This document shows, in pieces, positions 27,286-36,776 of a DNA stretch of 64,000 nucleotides. Where the stretch lies: NCBI GenBank assembly GCA_046329195.1, contig JAXLVB010000001.1:1550001-1614000 (forward strand), read 5' to 3'. Each line of letters starts with the position of its first letter. Within the stretch, counting starts at the first letter, position 1. The translations under genes were made by a program, and so were the position numbers. Under the pieces are notes generated by a model. The model did not search any database, had not been told where the DNA came from, and saw nothing but the letters and a program-made list of their open reading frames with translations. This stretch comes from JAXLVB01 sp046329195 (GTDB lineage: Bacteria; Bacteroidota; Bacteroidia; Cytophagales; Spirosomataceae).

Positions 27286-28332
27286 ATGCAAACATTCATA
27301 AAACGATATCGGATTGTTCTCTTGCACTTCTCGTTTTGGTGCGTCTATTTCTCATTTTTCTTTTACCAAATCCGCTTTCCTATTCGAGGTCAAGAAGTAA
27401 GCTTTTTAGAAGCGCTCAAAAACACCTCCTTCGAGGTGCTTTTTATGGCCTTGGTGGTGTATCTCAACTACTTTTTTTTTCTGCCTCGGTTTTTATCGCA
27501 CAAAAGCTTAGCTCGGTATATTCTGGAATTCTCAATACCGTTTACGTTGCTGATTCGTTTGTTTATTCATCTCAAGCGTCAAATCATTGACGGCAATACA
27601 CACCAAATCTGCTATTTCTACGAAGACAAGTTTACGGTAAATGTAGTGGTTACCACCTTGTTTGTCGTGATTTTTGTCGGAATGCTCAAATTTGCTGAAG
27701 GGTGGTTTGAGTTAGAAGCTCGCAAAAAAGAGGTTGAAAATGAGCGACTTACGGCAGAGCTTCGTTTCTTGAAAGCGCAAATTAACCCTCACTTTCTGTT
27801 CAATACGCTCAACAACTTATACTACTTAGCGTTCACTAACTCGCCCAACACTACGGAGGTCATAGCCAAACTGTCGCAGATGATGCGGTACATGATTTAC
27901 GATTCTAACCACCCCAAAGTACCGCTAAGCAAGGAAATCGAGTACATGGAAAACTACATCAGCCTCGAAAAACTCCGCCTCAACGAGCCCATCCCAATTC
28001 ATTTTGAGGTGAAAGGCAACCCCGGTGAGGTCATGATTGTGCCGCTGATATTCATTAGTTTTCTGGAAAATGCCTTCAAACATGGTGTCAGTAACAGCTT
28101 TTCGGGGGCTTGGATTAGCATTAACATCGCAATAGACGACAACACGTGTGTCTATACCGTCGAAAATAGTAAATTGCCGTCGCAGTTGAGCAACGCCGAA
28201 GAAAAGTCAGGGATTGGCCTCCAAAACGTCAAGCGACGGTTAGAGTTGAGCTATCCGGACCATTACGAGTTGCAGATTGACGACAAAGCCGATTATTATT
28301 ACAGCGTTCGCTTAAAACTGAACTTAGTATGA
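27286..28332 (+). CDS. LytS/YesM-type sensor histidine kinase
   Basis: A 348-residue membrane kinase. Four hydrophobic segments occupy about residues 8-28, 48-66, 76-95 and 116-137; a helical linker follows. The His_kinase domain has the phospho-acceptor His169 in INPHFLFNTLNN, and the HATPase part has the N-box FLENAFKHG and the G-box SGIGLQNVKRR. All key motifs are intact. The gene overlaps the response regulator start by four bases (ATGA), so the two are translationally coupled. The signal is unknown; this class senses envelope conditions or small molecules through the membrane domain. Confidence 0.92.
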   Translation: MQTFIKRYRIVLLHFSFWCVYFSFFFYQIRFPIRGQEVSFLEALKNTSFEVLFMALVVYLNYFFFLPRFLSHKSLARYILEFSIPFTLLIRLFIHLKRQIIDGNTHQICYFYEDKFTVNVVVTTLFVVIFVGMLKFAEGWFELEARKKEVENERLTAELRFLKAQINPHFLFNTLNNLYYLAFTNSPNTTEVIAKLSQMMRYMIYDSNHPKVPLSKEIEYMENYISLEKLRLNEPIPIHFEVKGNPGEVMIVPLIFISFLENAFKHGVSNSFSGAWISINIAIDDNTCVYTVENSKLPSQLSNAEEKSGIGLQNVKRRLELSYPDHYELQIDDKADYYYSVRLKLNLV

Positions 28333-29090
28333 TGCTGACTTGCGTGGTAGTAGAAGACGAGCCTTTAGCCCGCAATCTGCTCGAACAATACATCTTGAAA
28401 GTTCCTCACTTACAGCTTATTAATTCGTTTTCTAACCCCCTAACAGCCCTTGGATTTCTGCGTAATAACTCGGTGGATATTCTGTTTTCAGATATTCAAA
28501 TGCCCGAAATTACAGGAATTTCCCTGTTGAAAATCTTGCCCCAAAAGCCCTTAGTGATTTTGACAACGGCCTATTCCGAATACGCCCTCGAAGGTTATGA
28601 GCTTGATGTGGTGGATTACTTGCTCAAGCCCATTACGCTAGAGCGATTCTTGAAAGCCGTTGAGAAAGCCACTCAACGCCTTGACAAAACGCTAACGCCA
28701 AGTATTTCAGAAAAGGTAAAAGAAACTCCTGCTGTAGTGGCTGCCCCACCGCTGATTTCTGACGAAAAACCGTCTTCTATCTTTGTAAAAGACGGTACTA
28801 AACTCGTGCGGATTCGCCTGAGCGATATTCTGTACATTGAGGGACTCAAAGACTACGTCAGTATCGTAACCAAAGAGCGGAAAATCGTTACACTTCAAAC
28901 GCTCAAGTCGTTAGCTTTGTATTTGCCTGAAAACCAGTTTGTTCGGATTCATAATTCGTACATTGTAGCGTTTGAAGCCATTGATGTCATCGAAAAAGAT
29001 GAAGTACAAATTGGCAAAGTGAGCCTGCCCATCAGTGATACCTACCGAAAAACTTTTCGTGACTTTGTAGAACGACGGCAAGTATCATAA
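28329..29090 (+). CDS. LytTR-family response regulator
   Basis: A 253-residue response regulator with an N-terminal receiver (phospho-acceptor Asp55 in LFSDIQMP, acidic pair E9/D10, conserved Lys in LLKPITLERF near 100) and a C-terminal LytTR DNA-binding domain (SIFVKDGTKLVRI, DILYIEGLKDYVSI, FVRIHNSYIV). A Pro/Ala-rich linker lies between. Partner of the kinase at 27286. A second ATG directly follows the first, so the start could be three bases later. Target genes are not evident nearby. Confidence 0.92.
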   Translation: MMLTCVVVEDEPLARNLLEQYILKVPHLQLINSFSNPLTALGFLRNNSVDILFSDIQMPEITGISLLKILPQKPLVILTTAYSEYALEGYELDVVDYLLKPITLERFLKAVEKATQRLDKTLTPSISEKVKETPAVVAAPPLISDEKPSSIFVKDGTKLVRIRLSDILYIEGLKDYVSIVTKERKIVTLQTLKSLALYLPENQFVRIHNSYIVAFEAIDVIEKDEVQIGKVSLPISDTYRKTFRDFVERRQVS

Positions 29091-29258
29091 CTCGTACCGC
29101 TGTCTCCACCAATAACGAGCATGGAGCGGTCGCCGTTGTGAGTGTCCCTACTGACAGCAGCAGCGAAAAAGAAAGAACTTTTTTGTTTGTCAAACCATTG
29201 ATAATCAGAAGTTTTCAAGTTTTGTAAAATCCCTATCCTGCATACAAATAAGGCTGGA

Positions 29259-29291
29259 TTGCTATTTTTGGAGTAGGGTTTTCTATTTTTG
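29259..29291 (+). promoter_or_regulatory. Bacteroidota-type promoter of galK
   Basis: TTG at 29259-29261 and TATTTTTG at 29284-29291 (fits TAnnTTTG) are separated by 22 bases. The predicted start of transcription is a few bases downstream, about 35 bases before the ATG at 29334. Confidence 0.45.
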
Positions 29292-29333
29292 TTCTCGATA
29301 GGCTTGAGCGCCGTATTTGAAGAACACAACCAA

Positions 29334-30491
29334 ATGACCTCTGACCAAGTTTCCTCCCGATTTATCGAGCATTTTCAGCATCCAGCCCAGTTGTTAGTGC
29401 GCTCTCCTGGCCGTATCAATCTCATTGGTGAGCATACCGACTACAACGGCGGTTTTGTGCTACCAGCCAGTATTGACAAAGAAATTTATTTTGCCATTTC
29501 GCCCCGTACCGATGGCTTGTGCCGAGTAGAAGCGGCCAATTTGTCGGCAGTAGGAGAATTCAGTGTGCATGAACTAACGCATACCTCGCAAGGGTGGCTC
29601 AATTATTTGATAGGATCTACCAAGCAAGTGGTTGACGCTGGCAAAAGTATCGGGGGCTTTGACTTGGTATTTGGTGGAAACATCCCTACTGGAGCAGGGC
29701 TATCTTCGTCGGCAGCGGTGGAATGTGGGTTGATTTTTTGTCTAAACAAACTGTTTTCTCTTGGTTTTTCGACCGTTGAGATGGTAAAAATGGCGCAAAA
29801 GGCCGAAAATACCTTTGTAGGAGTCAACTGTGGCATTATGGACCAATTTGCCTCGATGTTCGGGCAAGACAACCATGTTATTCGCCTCGACTGCCGTTCG
29901 TTAGAATACCAGTATGCGCCTTTTATGGCCTCCGATTATAGCTTAATCCTGTGCGACACAGGCGTAAAACATTCGTTAGGTGATTCAGAGTACAACACCC
30001 GTCGGCAAGAATGTGAGATAGGAATCGCCCTATTGCGGCAGTATTACCCAGCAGTACAGTTACTCCGAGACGTAACATCATCTATGTTGGAGGAGCATCG
30101 AGCAGAGTTATCACCAATCGTGTACCAGCGCTGCCGCTATGTGATTGACGAAATTGAGCGAGTCCCTGCGGCTTGCGAAGATTTGCAGCGCAACGATTTG
30201 GTGGCTTTTGGGCAAAAAATGTATGCCACACACGAGGGCCTGCAACACCTCTACGAAGTAAGCTGCCCCGAACTCGATTATTTAGTGGCCCAAGCCCGCC
30301 TCAACGACGCCGTACTGGGTGCTCGGATGATGGGGGGGGGCTTTGGCGGATGTACCATTAACTTGGTACGTACTGATGCCGCCGAAGCCTTTGTCGAAAC
30401 AATGGCTGCCGCCTATCAAGCGCAGTTTGGTATTCCGCTGGTTACACACCTTGTACGCATTACTCAAGGGACATCGGTGCTAACTAATTAA
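29334..30491 (+). CDS. galK: Galactokinase
   Basis: A 385-residue GHMP kinase that phosphorylates galactose at C1 in the Leloir pathway. The galactokinase signature GRINLIGEHTDYNGGFVL is near residues 27-44, the ATP-binding loop PTGAGLSSSAAVE is near 118-130, and MMGGGFGGCTINLV is near 336-349. Length is standard. I choose the ATG at 29334; the upstream in-frame TTG at 29289 overlaps the promoter box. The mutarotase gene follows by 36 bases in the same direction. The two could handle galactose released by the GH42 enzyme at 6037. Confidence 0.95.
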   Translation: MTSDQVSSRFIEHFQHPAQLLVRSPGRINLIGEHTDYNGGFVLPASIDKEIYFAISPRTDGLCRVEAANLSAVGEFSVHELTHTSQGWLNYLIGSTKQVVDAGKSIGGFDLVFGGNIPTGAGLSSSAAVECGLIFCLNKLFSLGFSTVEMVKMAQKAENTFVGVNCGIMDQFASMFGQDNHVIRLDCRSLEYQYAPFMASDYSLILCDTGVKHSLGDSEYNTRRQECEIGIALLRQYYPAVQLLRDVTSSMLEEHRAELSPIVYQRCRYVIDEIERVPAACEDLQRNDLVAFGQKMYATHEGLQHLYEVSCPELDYLVAQARLNDAVLGARMMGGGFGGCTINLVRTDAAEAFVETMAAAYQAQFGIPLVTHLVRITQGTSVLTN

Positions 30492-30527
30492 GCCTTAATT
30501 CAGTAAATCCTCTAAACTTTTATATCC

Positions 30528-31688
30528 ATGAATCTTCTCAAACAGTATGCTTTTGCAATGGCAGTGGCGTTGATAGCCGTTGCGTGCCAGACATCCACCA
30601 AAAAACAAGAACAAACCCAAGCTATGGCCAGCATTACCAAAGAATCCTTCGGAACCGTTGACAATCAACCCATTGACCTTTACACACTCACCAATGCCAA
30701 TGGAATGACCATGAAAGTGACCAACTATGGTTGCTTGATTACCCACCTGACGGCGCCAGATAAAGACGGCAACTTTGAAGATGTGGTACTGGGCTTTGAC
30801 TCCTTGGCCAGTTACCTGAAACCAAATCCGTTTTTTGGGGCGATTGTGGGTCGTTATGGCAACCGCATCGCCAACGGTAAATTTACCCTTGATGGCCAAA
30901 CGTACACCTTAGCTACCAACAACGGTCCTAACCACCTGCACGGAGGGATTAAGGGTTTTGACAAAAAAATCTGGAAAGCCGAAGAGTTTAAAACAGACAG
31001 CGGTGTTGGTTTAACACTGACCTATACTAGCCCCGATGGCGAAGAAGGCTACCCGGGTAATTTGGCTACCAAGATTGTTTATACCCTAAGCAACGACAAC
31101 ACCGTTCGGGTTGATTATGAAGCTACTACCGACAAACCAACGGTGGTGAACCTCTGCCAACATACGTATTTTAATCTCACGGGCGGTGCCAAGCGTGACA
31201 TTTTAGACCACGAACTATCGCTTCATGGCAGCCAGTTTGTGCCAGTGGACAAGACCCTGATTCCTACAGGTGAGTTGGCTTCGGTAACGGGAACGCCGTT
31301 TGACTTTACAAAAGCAACAGCCATTGGTGCTCGTATTAACGACACCACCGACGTACAAATCAAAAATGGGGGTGGTTATGACCACTGCTGGGTAGTAGAT
31401 CGAAAAGACAGCTCAATGGTTACGTTTGCTACGGTGGTGGAGCCAGTGTCGAAGCGTAAGCTCGAAGTATCAACTACCGAGCCAGGGGTACAGTTTTACA
31501 CAGGTAATTTCTTAGATGGCTCGCTCACTGGTAAGGGAGGCTTGGTGTATAAGAAACGTTACGGGCTTTGCCTTGAAACCCAACATTATCCTGATTCGCC
31601 TAATCAACCCAAGTTTCCATCAACGGTGTTGCGTCCGGGACAAACCTACAAAACCAGCACAATATTTAAGTTTTCGGTGGCCGAATAA
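30528..31688 (+). CDS. galM: Galactose mutarotase (aldose 1-epimerase), lipoprotein
   Basis: A 386-residue aldose 1-epimerase that interconverts alpha and beta galactose. A lipoprotein signal with Cys20 (ALIAVAC) places it at the membrane, unlike cytoplasmic E. coli GalM. Motifs: GRYGNRIANGKF (about 106-117), NGPNHLHGG (about 129-137), NLCQHTYFNL with catalytic His, and a late EPGVQFYTGNFLDG with the catalytic Glu nearby. Located 36 bases after galK, so it is an operon. Periplasmic conversion of sugar before uptake would fit. Confidence 0.93.
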   Translation: MNLLKQYAFAMAVALIAVACQTSTKKQEQTQAMASITKESFGTVDNQPIDLYTLTNANGMTMKVTNYGCLITHLTAPDKDGNFEDVVLGFDSLASYLKPNPFFGAIVGRYGNRIANGKFTLDGQTYTLATNNGPNHLHGGIKGFDKKIWKAEEFKTDSGVGLTLTYTSPDGEEGYPGNLATKIVYTLSNDNTVRVDYEATTDKPTVVNLCQHTYFNLTGGAKRDILDHELSLHGSQFVPVDKTLIPTGELASVTGTPFDFTKATAIGARINDTTDVQIKNGGGYDHCWVVDRKDSSMVTFATVVEPVSKRKLEVSTTEPGVQFYTGNFLDGSLTGKGGLVYKKRYGLCLETQHYPDSPNQPKFPSTVLRPGQTYKTSTIFKFSVAE

Positions 31689-31709
31689 GGGCTGAAAAGC
31701 CGAACTCTT

Positions 31710-31755
31710 CCAGTTGCTCCCCAATGGCCTTCTAAAGTCATTGGGGAGCAACTGG
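31710..31755. terminator. Terminator between galM and DUF486 gene
   Basis: A perfect 17-bp stem (31710-31726 with 31739-31755) around a 12-base spacer, followed by TTTTATTA on the plus strand. It stops galKM and, less strongly, the convergent DUF486 gene. Confidence 0.8.
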
Positions 31756-31760
31756 TTTTA

Positions 31761-32132
31761 TTACCATTTCCGAAAGATAATGTAAACGGCCACGACAATA
31801 AGCCCAAAGCCTACCAAGTGATTCCAAGCGGGTTTTTCGGTACGGAACACAAATAGTACCATGAGGGTGAAAACAATTAGCGAAACAGCTTCTTGGATGG
31901 TTTTTAGTTCAAACATTGAGAAGGGGCCGCTGTTGCCTTTATAACCGATTTTGTTGGCAGGTACTTGAAAAATGTATTCAAAAAAAGCCAAGCCCCAACT
32001 AATCAGAATGACACCCACTAATCCAACCTTTTGTAGTGTTGGATAGTTTTTGAACTGCAAATGGCCATACCAAGCCAAGGTCATGAAGATATTAGATAGG
32101 ATGAGTAAGGCGATAGTGTAGATAGATTTCAT
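31761..32132 (-). CDS. DUF486 (DMT-like) small membrane protein
   Basis: A 123-residue inner-membrane protein with four predicted membrane segments (about 3-22, 35-53, 74-92, 98-118), matching DUF486 of the drug/metabolite transporter clan. WGLAFFEYIFQVPANKIGY and FSMFELKTIQEAVSL are family signatures. Start at ATG 32132; an upstream extension to 32198 has no family support. The function is unknown. Its 5' end overlaps a possible out-of-frame extension of the upstream zinc protein. Confidence 0.88.
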   Translation of the reverse strand: MKSIYTIALLILSNIFMTLAWYGHLQFKNYPTLQKVGLVGVILISWGLAFFEYIFQVPANKIGYKGNSGPFSMFELKTIQEAVSLIVFTLMVLFVFRTEKPAWNHLVGFGLIVVAVYIIFRKW

Positions 32133-32305
32133 GAAGAGGGTTTTTAGCAAAGTAAGTACAAAAATAGACACGTTGCCACTGCTTTGCACCGCTACCAACT
32201 ACTTCTTCTTGCTGGCTATCTTGTTGTTGATTTTTGCGCTCACCCTTCTTGTCACCTAAGTGCCTGAATTCCTTGTACCTATCTTTCACACCTTGCCCTA
32301 AGGCA

Positions 32306-32587
32306 TCAATGATACGCTTTGGCGGGGTTGTGAGGGGCATGTATAGCCCAAGAGGCCACTTTGTGAATCCAGTGGGTAATGCCCTTAAAAGCCACCATCA
32401 AACTGCTGGGTTCGACACTTCGCTCGCACACTTGACAGACCTCTTCGCCGTTAGAATCATCTACCGACTCAAAGACATCTTTTTGTTTGTTCACAATATA
32501 CGTGTGAGCGTTGGCAATTTGGCTAGCACAAAACTGCCGCTGGCAGTGTAGGCAGCTGTAGTTTTTGTTATCAGAAGAATGCTTCAT
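32306..32587 (-). CDS. Small zinc-finger-like protein, possibly frameshifted
   Basis: A 93-residue protein with two CxxC pairs: CLHC (12-15) with a nearby Cys20, and CQVC (51-54), plus several His residues. It resembles a small treble-clef or ribbon protein; no named family is recognised. At its 3' end the frame reads WAIHAPHNPAKAYH and stops. The overlapping frame beginning at 32340 (MPLTTPPKRIIDALGQG..., open to 32092) reads like a natural continuation of a helical charged tail. A frameshift is therefore possible, and the real protein may be about 165 residues. The function is unknown. Confidence 0.55.
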   Translation of the reverse strand: MKHSSDNKNYSCLHCQRQFCASQIANAHTYIVNKQKDVFESVDDSNGEEVCQVCERSVEPSSLMVAFKGITHWIHKVASWAIHAPHNPAKAYH

Positions 32588-32819
32588 CTCTTTGGGTAAT
32601 TAAATCATCAAAAATTGGATAGTACGGCTTTTTTAGTGGTAAGTAGCAGACGTTTATCCAGTTTATATAAAGCAATAGATGGAGCGTGGTTTTCACACAA
32701 TCAAAGCAAAGGCTTTGTATCTAACTCAATGGTAAGACTACTTTCAAACGTAAAAAGATGGGTGGGTAATTTTCAAAATCTACTTGTAGGTCTAATTAGA
32801 CGATGAAATGGGGGATTGT

Positions 32820-32853
32820 GGGTAGCAGTAATAAAGAATAATTACTGCTACCC
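32820..32853. terminator. Terminator of the DUF4249 operon
   Basis: A perfect 13-bp stem (32820-32832 with 32841-32853) with an 8-base loop, 8 bases beyond the DUF4249 stop codon on the minus strand. Confidence 0.75.
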
Positions 32854-32860
32854 AAACGAT

Positions 32861-33682
32861 CTATTTTTGACGAACTTGAAGGTACAGCGTATCGGCATTG
32901 ACACCCGTAAAAATGCCTAATCCGTTCTGGATTTCGGTAGGAGGGGTGGTGATATTCTGTGAGCTGGTATTGTTGGTTTTGTAGAGAGCCGCATAGTCAG
33001 GATTTATCTTGAACAGCACTACCCGATGGCGGCCAAAATACTGAAATTGTTGTGGACGCAGCTCTGCCGATGTCCCCGTAACTGGTTCGTTCCGAAAGCG
33101 AAAGTTTCGGACAGGCACGGTAGAGGGTAAGGTGACAATAGCAATAGGACTTGTCTCGATGTTGTCCACCACTACAAAGTGGTAGTCGTTGCTAGGGTTG
33201 TCCCAAGTAAGGGTAATAGGGGTTGTTTCGTCAGTACCAATACCTCCTGTTGGAAACCCACCGCCCGATAAGTCCACCTTAGCTCGACTGATACTGGTGG
33301 CACTTTCTTTGTAGTTGACAGGGCGAGAAGGCACTAGGGTAGTGGCCGAAATCGCCTTGCCATTGTAATCAAAACTCAGCTGGTAAGTTTGACCTGTTTT
33401 GATGACCAAATCAGAAGTATAAATACCAGCTCCAGTGCCTTTCAGGGTATAAGTTTTGGCATTGTTGGTGATTTTGACTGTCAGACCGTCAATGTCTTCG
33501 GCTACGCCAGTCGAAGTGTCGCCGCCGTAAGGTATTTCTTTACTGATATGGATCGAAACAGTGTGGTCGGCTACCAAATAGGCTTCTACCACAGGGCGAT
33601 AGTCGGTTGTGAGAACGTCGCTGGTGGTATCGCAAGCCGCCAGCAACCAGAGTGTATTCAGAAATAATAGTGCTCTTTTCAT
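32861..33682 (-). CDS. DUF4249 surface lipoprotein
   Basis: A 273-residue lipoprotein (Cys17 in LLAAC) of DUF4249. It starts with DTTSDVLTTDYRPVVEAYLVADHTVSIHIS, a pattern shared by the family (shown here in parts: DVLTTDYRPVVEAYL, HTVSIHIS), followed by an Ig-like beta sandwich and a second beta-rich domain. DUF4249 proteins are regularly encoded after a TonB-dependent receptor and probably play a SusD-like role of ligand capture on the cell surface. Here it follows the receptor by 58 bases and ends at a terminator. The ligand is unknown. Confidence 0.85.
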   Translation of the reverse strand: MKRALLFLNTLWLLAACDTTSDVLTTDYRPVVEAYLVADHTVSIHISKEIPYGGDTSTGVAEDIDGLTVKITNNAKTYTLKGTGAGIYTSDLVIKTGQTYQLSFDYNGKAISATTLVPSRPVNYKESATSISRAKVDLSGGGFPTGGIGTDETTPITLTWDNPSNDYHFVVVDNIETSPIAIVTLPSTVPVRNFRFRNEPVTGTSAELRPQQFQYFGRHRVVLFKINPDYAALYKTNNTSSQNITTPPTEIQNGLGIFTGVNADTLYLQVRQK

Positions 33683-33740
33683 GTTGGAAATGGGTAATTG
33701 GATAACTGCTTTGAGTTTGTAACATCTTACTAATCAGCAG

Positions 33741-36605
33741 TTATCGTAGCTTATACGAAAAAGTAATGTTTGGCGTAATGCCTAAGTAATTGACATCGGT
33801 TACGAGCAACGTTTTCTCGCCGGTGGTGTCGTCTTGTACTACTTGGAATTTCTTGTACCAAACATTACTGCGGTTATAGAGGTTAAAAATAGAGAACCCT
33901 ACACTGCCATGAGCAAAATTGTAGGTAGCCGACACGTCGAGTCGGTGGTAGTCAGGCAGACGCTGTGCGTTTTTGGCCGAAGGGTCGGTAAAATCTTTGG
34001 TAGTACCATCCAACAACTTCACCGAATACCCGCCTATGATAGAGGTATAGGGTTTTCCTTTGGCAAAAATCCACGTCAGGGCAAAGTCCCAGTGCCCCCA
34101 TTTGTAAGCATTGATACTCTTAAACTCGTGGCGCACGTCTTGGTTAGCGTAAAAAGGCTGGGGCGAAAACTGCTGAATGTTATTTTTGGCTTCAGCTAGT
34201 GTGTAGCCAATCCAACCGTTATAGTCACCAAATTTTTTCTGAATCAAAAAGTCAATGCCTCGCACATAGCCCGTGCCTGTAAAGAACGTTTCGTTGACCG
34301 AAAGCCCTCTGCCAATCTGCGGGGTAAAGCGTAGCGTGTATTCGGTTACGTTAGAGAGGTCTTTGTAGTAAGCTTCTACGTCAAACAGGTAGTCTTTGGT
34401 TTCGTAGCTGGCGCCCACAATGTAGTGCTTGGCAGAGCTAACGGGCAGGTAATCGCCATTAGACAACACCCAGAAGTTGCGGTTTCCCGACGAGAAATCC
34501 TCACGAGTTACCTGCTTGGCAAACTGGTAGTATTTGCCCACGGCAGCTTTGAACTTCAGTTGCTTGTCGTATTGATACGTAGCCGAAATCCGTGGCTCAT
34601 AATACGTTTTGCCCGTCACACTAAAGTAAGTCGCTCTGAAGCCTGGCGTGAACACCAGTCGGTCGTTGAACCATCGGATTTTGTCTTGTAAATAAAACGA
34701 TGCCAAGGTTCCGTTATCGTTTTTACTCAAAATGCTTGTGGTATCGTTTTGGCTGTAGTTATAGCGAATGCGGAGTTCCGAGAGTTGAGTTCCAAACTCT
34801 AATTGATGGTTCGGAAGTATCTTCCACTCCAAGTCCGACTTAAACGAATAGTCTTTGAGGTCGTTGTCTTCCAGCGAGCCGAACTTTACACTACGGCTGT
34901 CGGACAGCGAAAACTGCGTTGTGTTATCACGATTGCTGAAATAATTGGAGTAACTAGCCAAGAAGTTACTGTAAAACTTAGTGTTCCAGCGGCGAGACCA
35001 TTTCAAGCTACCACCCGTATTGCCCCAATTGGACAAATCCGTATTCGCAAAGCTACGATTAGAAGCACCACCAAAGTTAAAGCCATTGTTTTGCGAATTA
35101 TCCAATTTGTCGGCTCCATCATAAACGCTCAGCGTGACCACGTCTTTTTCAGTAGGGCGATAGGTTACTTTTCCGTTGAGGTCAAAAAAGTAAGACGATA
35201 CCGTGGTGGCAGTCTGTTGGCGGCCAAACGGCCCACCCCCGCCTCCACCTGGCCTAAAGCCTTGCTGCTGGGTAGTGCCACTGTTGAGTTTGCTAAAAAT
35301 CTTGTTGTAAAGCGGCCCTTTCCACGAACGTCGTCCAGCAAACATCACCGTGAACTTGTCGCCGATAGGCCCTTCTACAAAGGCATTGGCGCTCAGCAAA
35401 CTCACGTCGCCGCCAGCATTGAGTTCTCGTTTGTTACCTTCTTTGCCCGTGATTTCGGCCACGCCCGAAAGCCGCCCCCCAAACTTAGAGTCAAAGCCAC
35501 CTTTGAATAACTGCACGTCTTTGATGGCGTTGTAGTTAAAGGCACTGAAGAAGCCATAGAGGTGGTCCACATAATAGACCGTGAAGCCATCGTATAGCAC
35601 GAGCGTTTGGTCGGGAGTGCCGCCTCGCACATAAAGCCCAGCCGACGATTCGTTGGCGGCACTGACTCCCGGCATCAACTGAAACGCCCTAAACACATCT
35701 CGCTCGCCTACGTTGGGAAGGGTTCGGATGTTTCGGGGCGTCATTTTAAACATCCCTATGGTTTCGTTGGCTTTCATTACCTCGTTTTTTTCGGCTAGAA
35801 CTACCACTTCTTCTAGTTCTTGGTTGCTGGCTTCTAGCTCAAAGTTGAGCCCCGTGGTAGGTAGTTCTGGATACAGGTAAAATAACGTAGGCTTGTAGCC
35901 GATGTAACTGATTTGGAGTGTAACGGTATCAGACGGTACATTGAGCAGCGTGAAGTAGCCATCCACGTTGGTTTGGGCGATTACGGTCTTCTTACTTTTC
36001 ACGAAAATCGTGGCAAAAGGCAGTGTTTCGCTCGATTTGTTGTCAATGATTCGACCCGACAGCGTAAAGTTAAACTTGGTGGGTGCGGGGTTTTTATTGA
36101 TTTTTTTGGGTGCTTCGGCCTTGGGTGCGGGAGCGGTTTGGGCTACCGCAGGCTGATTTTTCTTGACTTTTACATCGCCCATGCCACTGGCCGCCGGAGG
36201 AGGCATGAGGGCTTTGGCATCTTGCTTGCTAATAGAAATCTTCCCTCCTCGCTGCATCACCGATACCTGATTGGGGTCAACTTTCTCGGTCTTGAGTACA
36301 ATATGAAATACCTCGTCGTTGTCAAGATAATATTTCAAATCATGGGCATCGAGTTCTTTAAGCGAGGTCTTGATAGCAGCCTCCATCTTAATATTAACAA
36401 ACCAGTACGTCAGGCGATATTTTTTGAGCAACTCGGCATCGTACACCATCTTGAAATTGTACTTCTGCTGGAGGTCGTCATAGACTCGATTGAGGGGTTG
36501 GTTGTTATAAAATTCGTCCTTAATGAGAATGTCAGTGGCTTTTTGGGCAAAAAGCGTTTCGGACAGGGATAACAAAAAGAATAACGCTAGGAAACAATAC
36601 TTCAT
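33741..36605 (-). CDS. TonB-dependent receptor with STN and carboxypeptidase-like domains
   Basis: A 954-residue outer-membrane receptor. Signal peptide about 1-20 (start at ATG 36605; an upstream start at 36725 would place 40 odd residues before the signal). An STN domain (about 22-110) allows signalling contact, then a Pro/Ala/Lys-rich linker, a CarboxypepD_reg-like domain (about 175-260, FTLSGRIIDNKSSETLPFA), a plug (about 275-390, ending LQLFKGG-like DVQLFKGGFDSKFGGRLSG) and a 22-strand barrel. A Gly-rich loop with GGGGGG lies near 480-490. With the DUF4249 lipoprotein it forms an uptake pair. It lies directly downstream of a LytTR regulator that may control it. Confidence 0.9.
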   Translation of the reverse strand: MKYCFLALFFLLSLSETLFAQKATDILIKDEFYNNQPLNRVYDDLQQKYNFKMVYDAELLKKYRLTYWFVNIKMEAAIKTSLKELDAHDLKYYLDNDEVFHIVLKTEKVDPNQVSVMQRGGKISISKQDAKALMPPPAASGMGDVKVKKNQPAVAQTAPAPKAEAPKKINKNPAPTKFNFTLSGRIIDNKSSETLPFATIFVKSKKTVIAQTNVDGYFTLLNVPSDTVTLQISYIGYKPTLFYLYPELPTTGLNFELEASNQELEEVVVLAEKNEVMKANETIGMFKMTPRNIRTLPNVGERDVFRAFQLMPGVSAANESSAGLYVRGGTPDQTLVLYDGFTVYYVDHLYGFFSAFNYNAIKDVQLFKGGFDSKFGGRLSGVAEITGKEGNKRELNAGGDVSLLSANAFVEGPIGDKFTVMFAGRRSWKGPLYNKIFSKLNSGTTQQQGFRPGGGGGGPFGRQQTATTVSSYFFDLNGKVTYRPTEKDVVTLSVYDGADKLDNSQNNGFNFGGASNRSFANTDLSNWGNTGGSLKWSRRWNTKFYSNFLASYSNYFSNRDNTTQFSLSDSRSVKFGSLEDNDLKDYSFKSDLEWKILPNHQLEFGTQLSELRIRYNYSQNDTTSILSKNDNGTLASFYLQDKIRWFNDRLVFTPGFRATYFSVTGKTYYEPRISATYQYDKQLKFKAAVGKYYQFAKQVTREDFSSGNRNFWVLSNGDYLPVSSAKHYIVGASYETKDYLFDVEAYYKDLSNVTEYTLRFTPQIGRGLSVNETFFTGTGYVRGIDFLIQKKFGDYNGWIGYTLAEAKNNIQQFSPQPFYANQDVRHEFKSINAYKWGHWDFALTWIFAKGKPYTSIIGGYSVKLLDGTTKDFTDPSAKNAQRLPDYHRLDVSATYNFAHGSVGFSIFNLYNRSNVWYKKFQVVQDDTTGEKTLLVTDVNYLGITPNITFSYKLR

Positions 36606-36703
36606 ACGTGTGTGGATAAGTGAATAACTGTTTGTAGAAAGATGGTTTTTTAACGCTAAGGGTGGGGAGATATGCCAAATGTGTAGATAGAGACACAAAA
36701 TGT

Positions 36704-36732
36704 GTAGCCCGTACCTTACGGGCACGGGCTAC
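36704..36732. terminator. Probable hairpin terminator after the LytTR regulator
   Basis: A 9-bp GC-rich stem (36704-36712 with 36724-36732) 45 bases past the regulator stop codon on the minus strand, then TTTTGTG. The poor T-run makes this a weak terminator or processing hairpin. Confidence 0.45.
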
Positions 36733-36776
36733 GTCGTATGAATAAATAGAAAAATAGCTAAAAAGCAAGAGTAGGC

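Noticed and set aside
34803..36572. Two long antisense frames over the TonB-dependent receptor
   Set aside because: The receptor reads through with STN, carboxypeptidase-like, plug and barrel domains; the antisense frames are compositional shadows.
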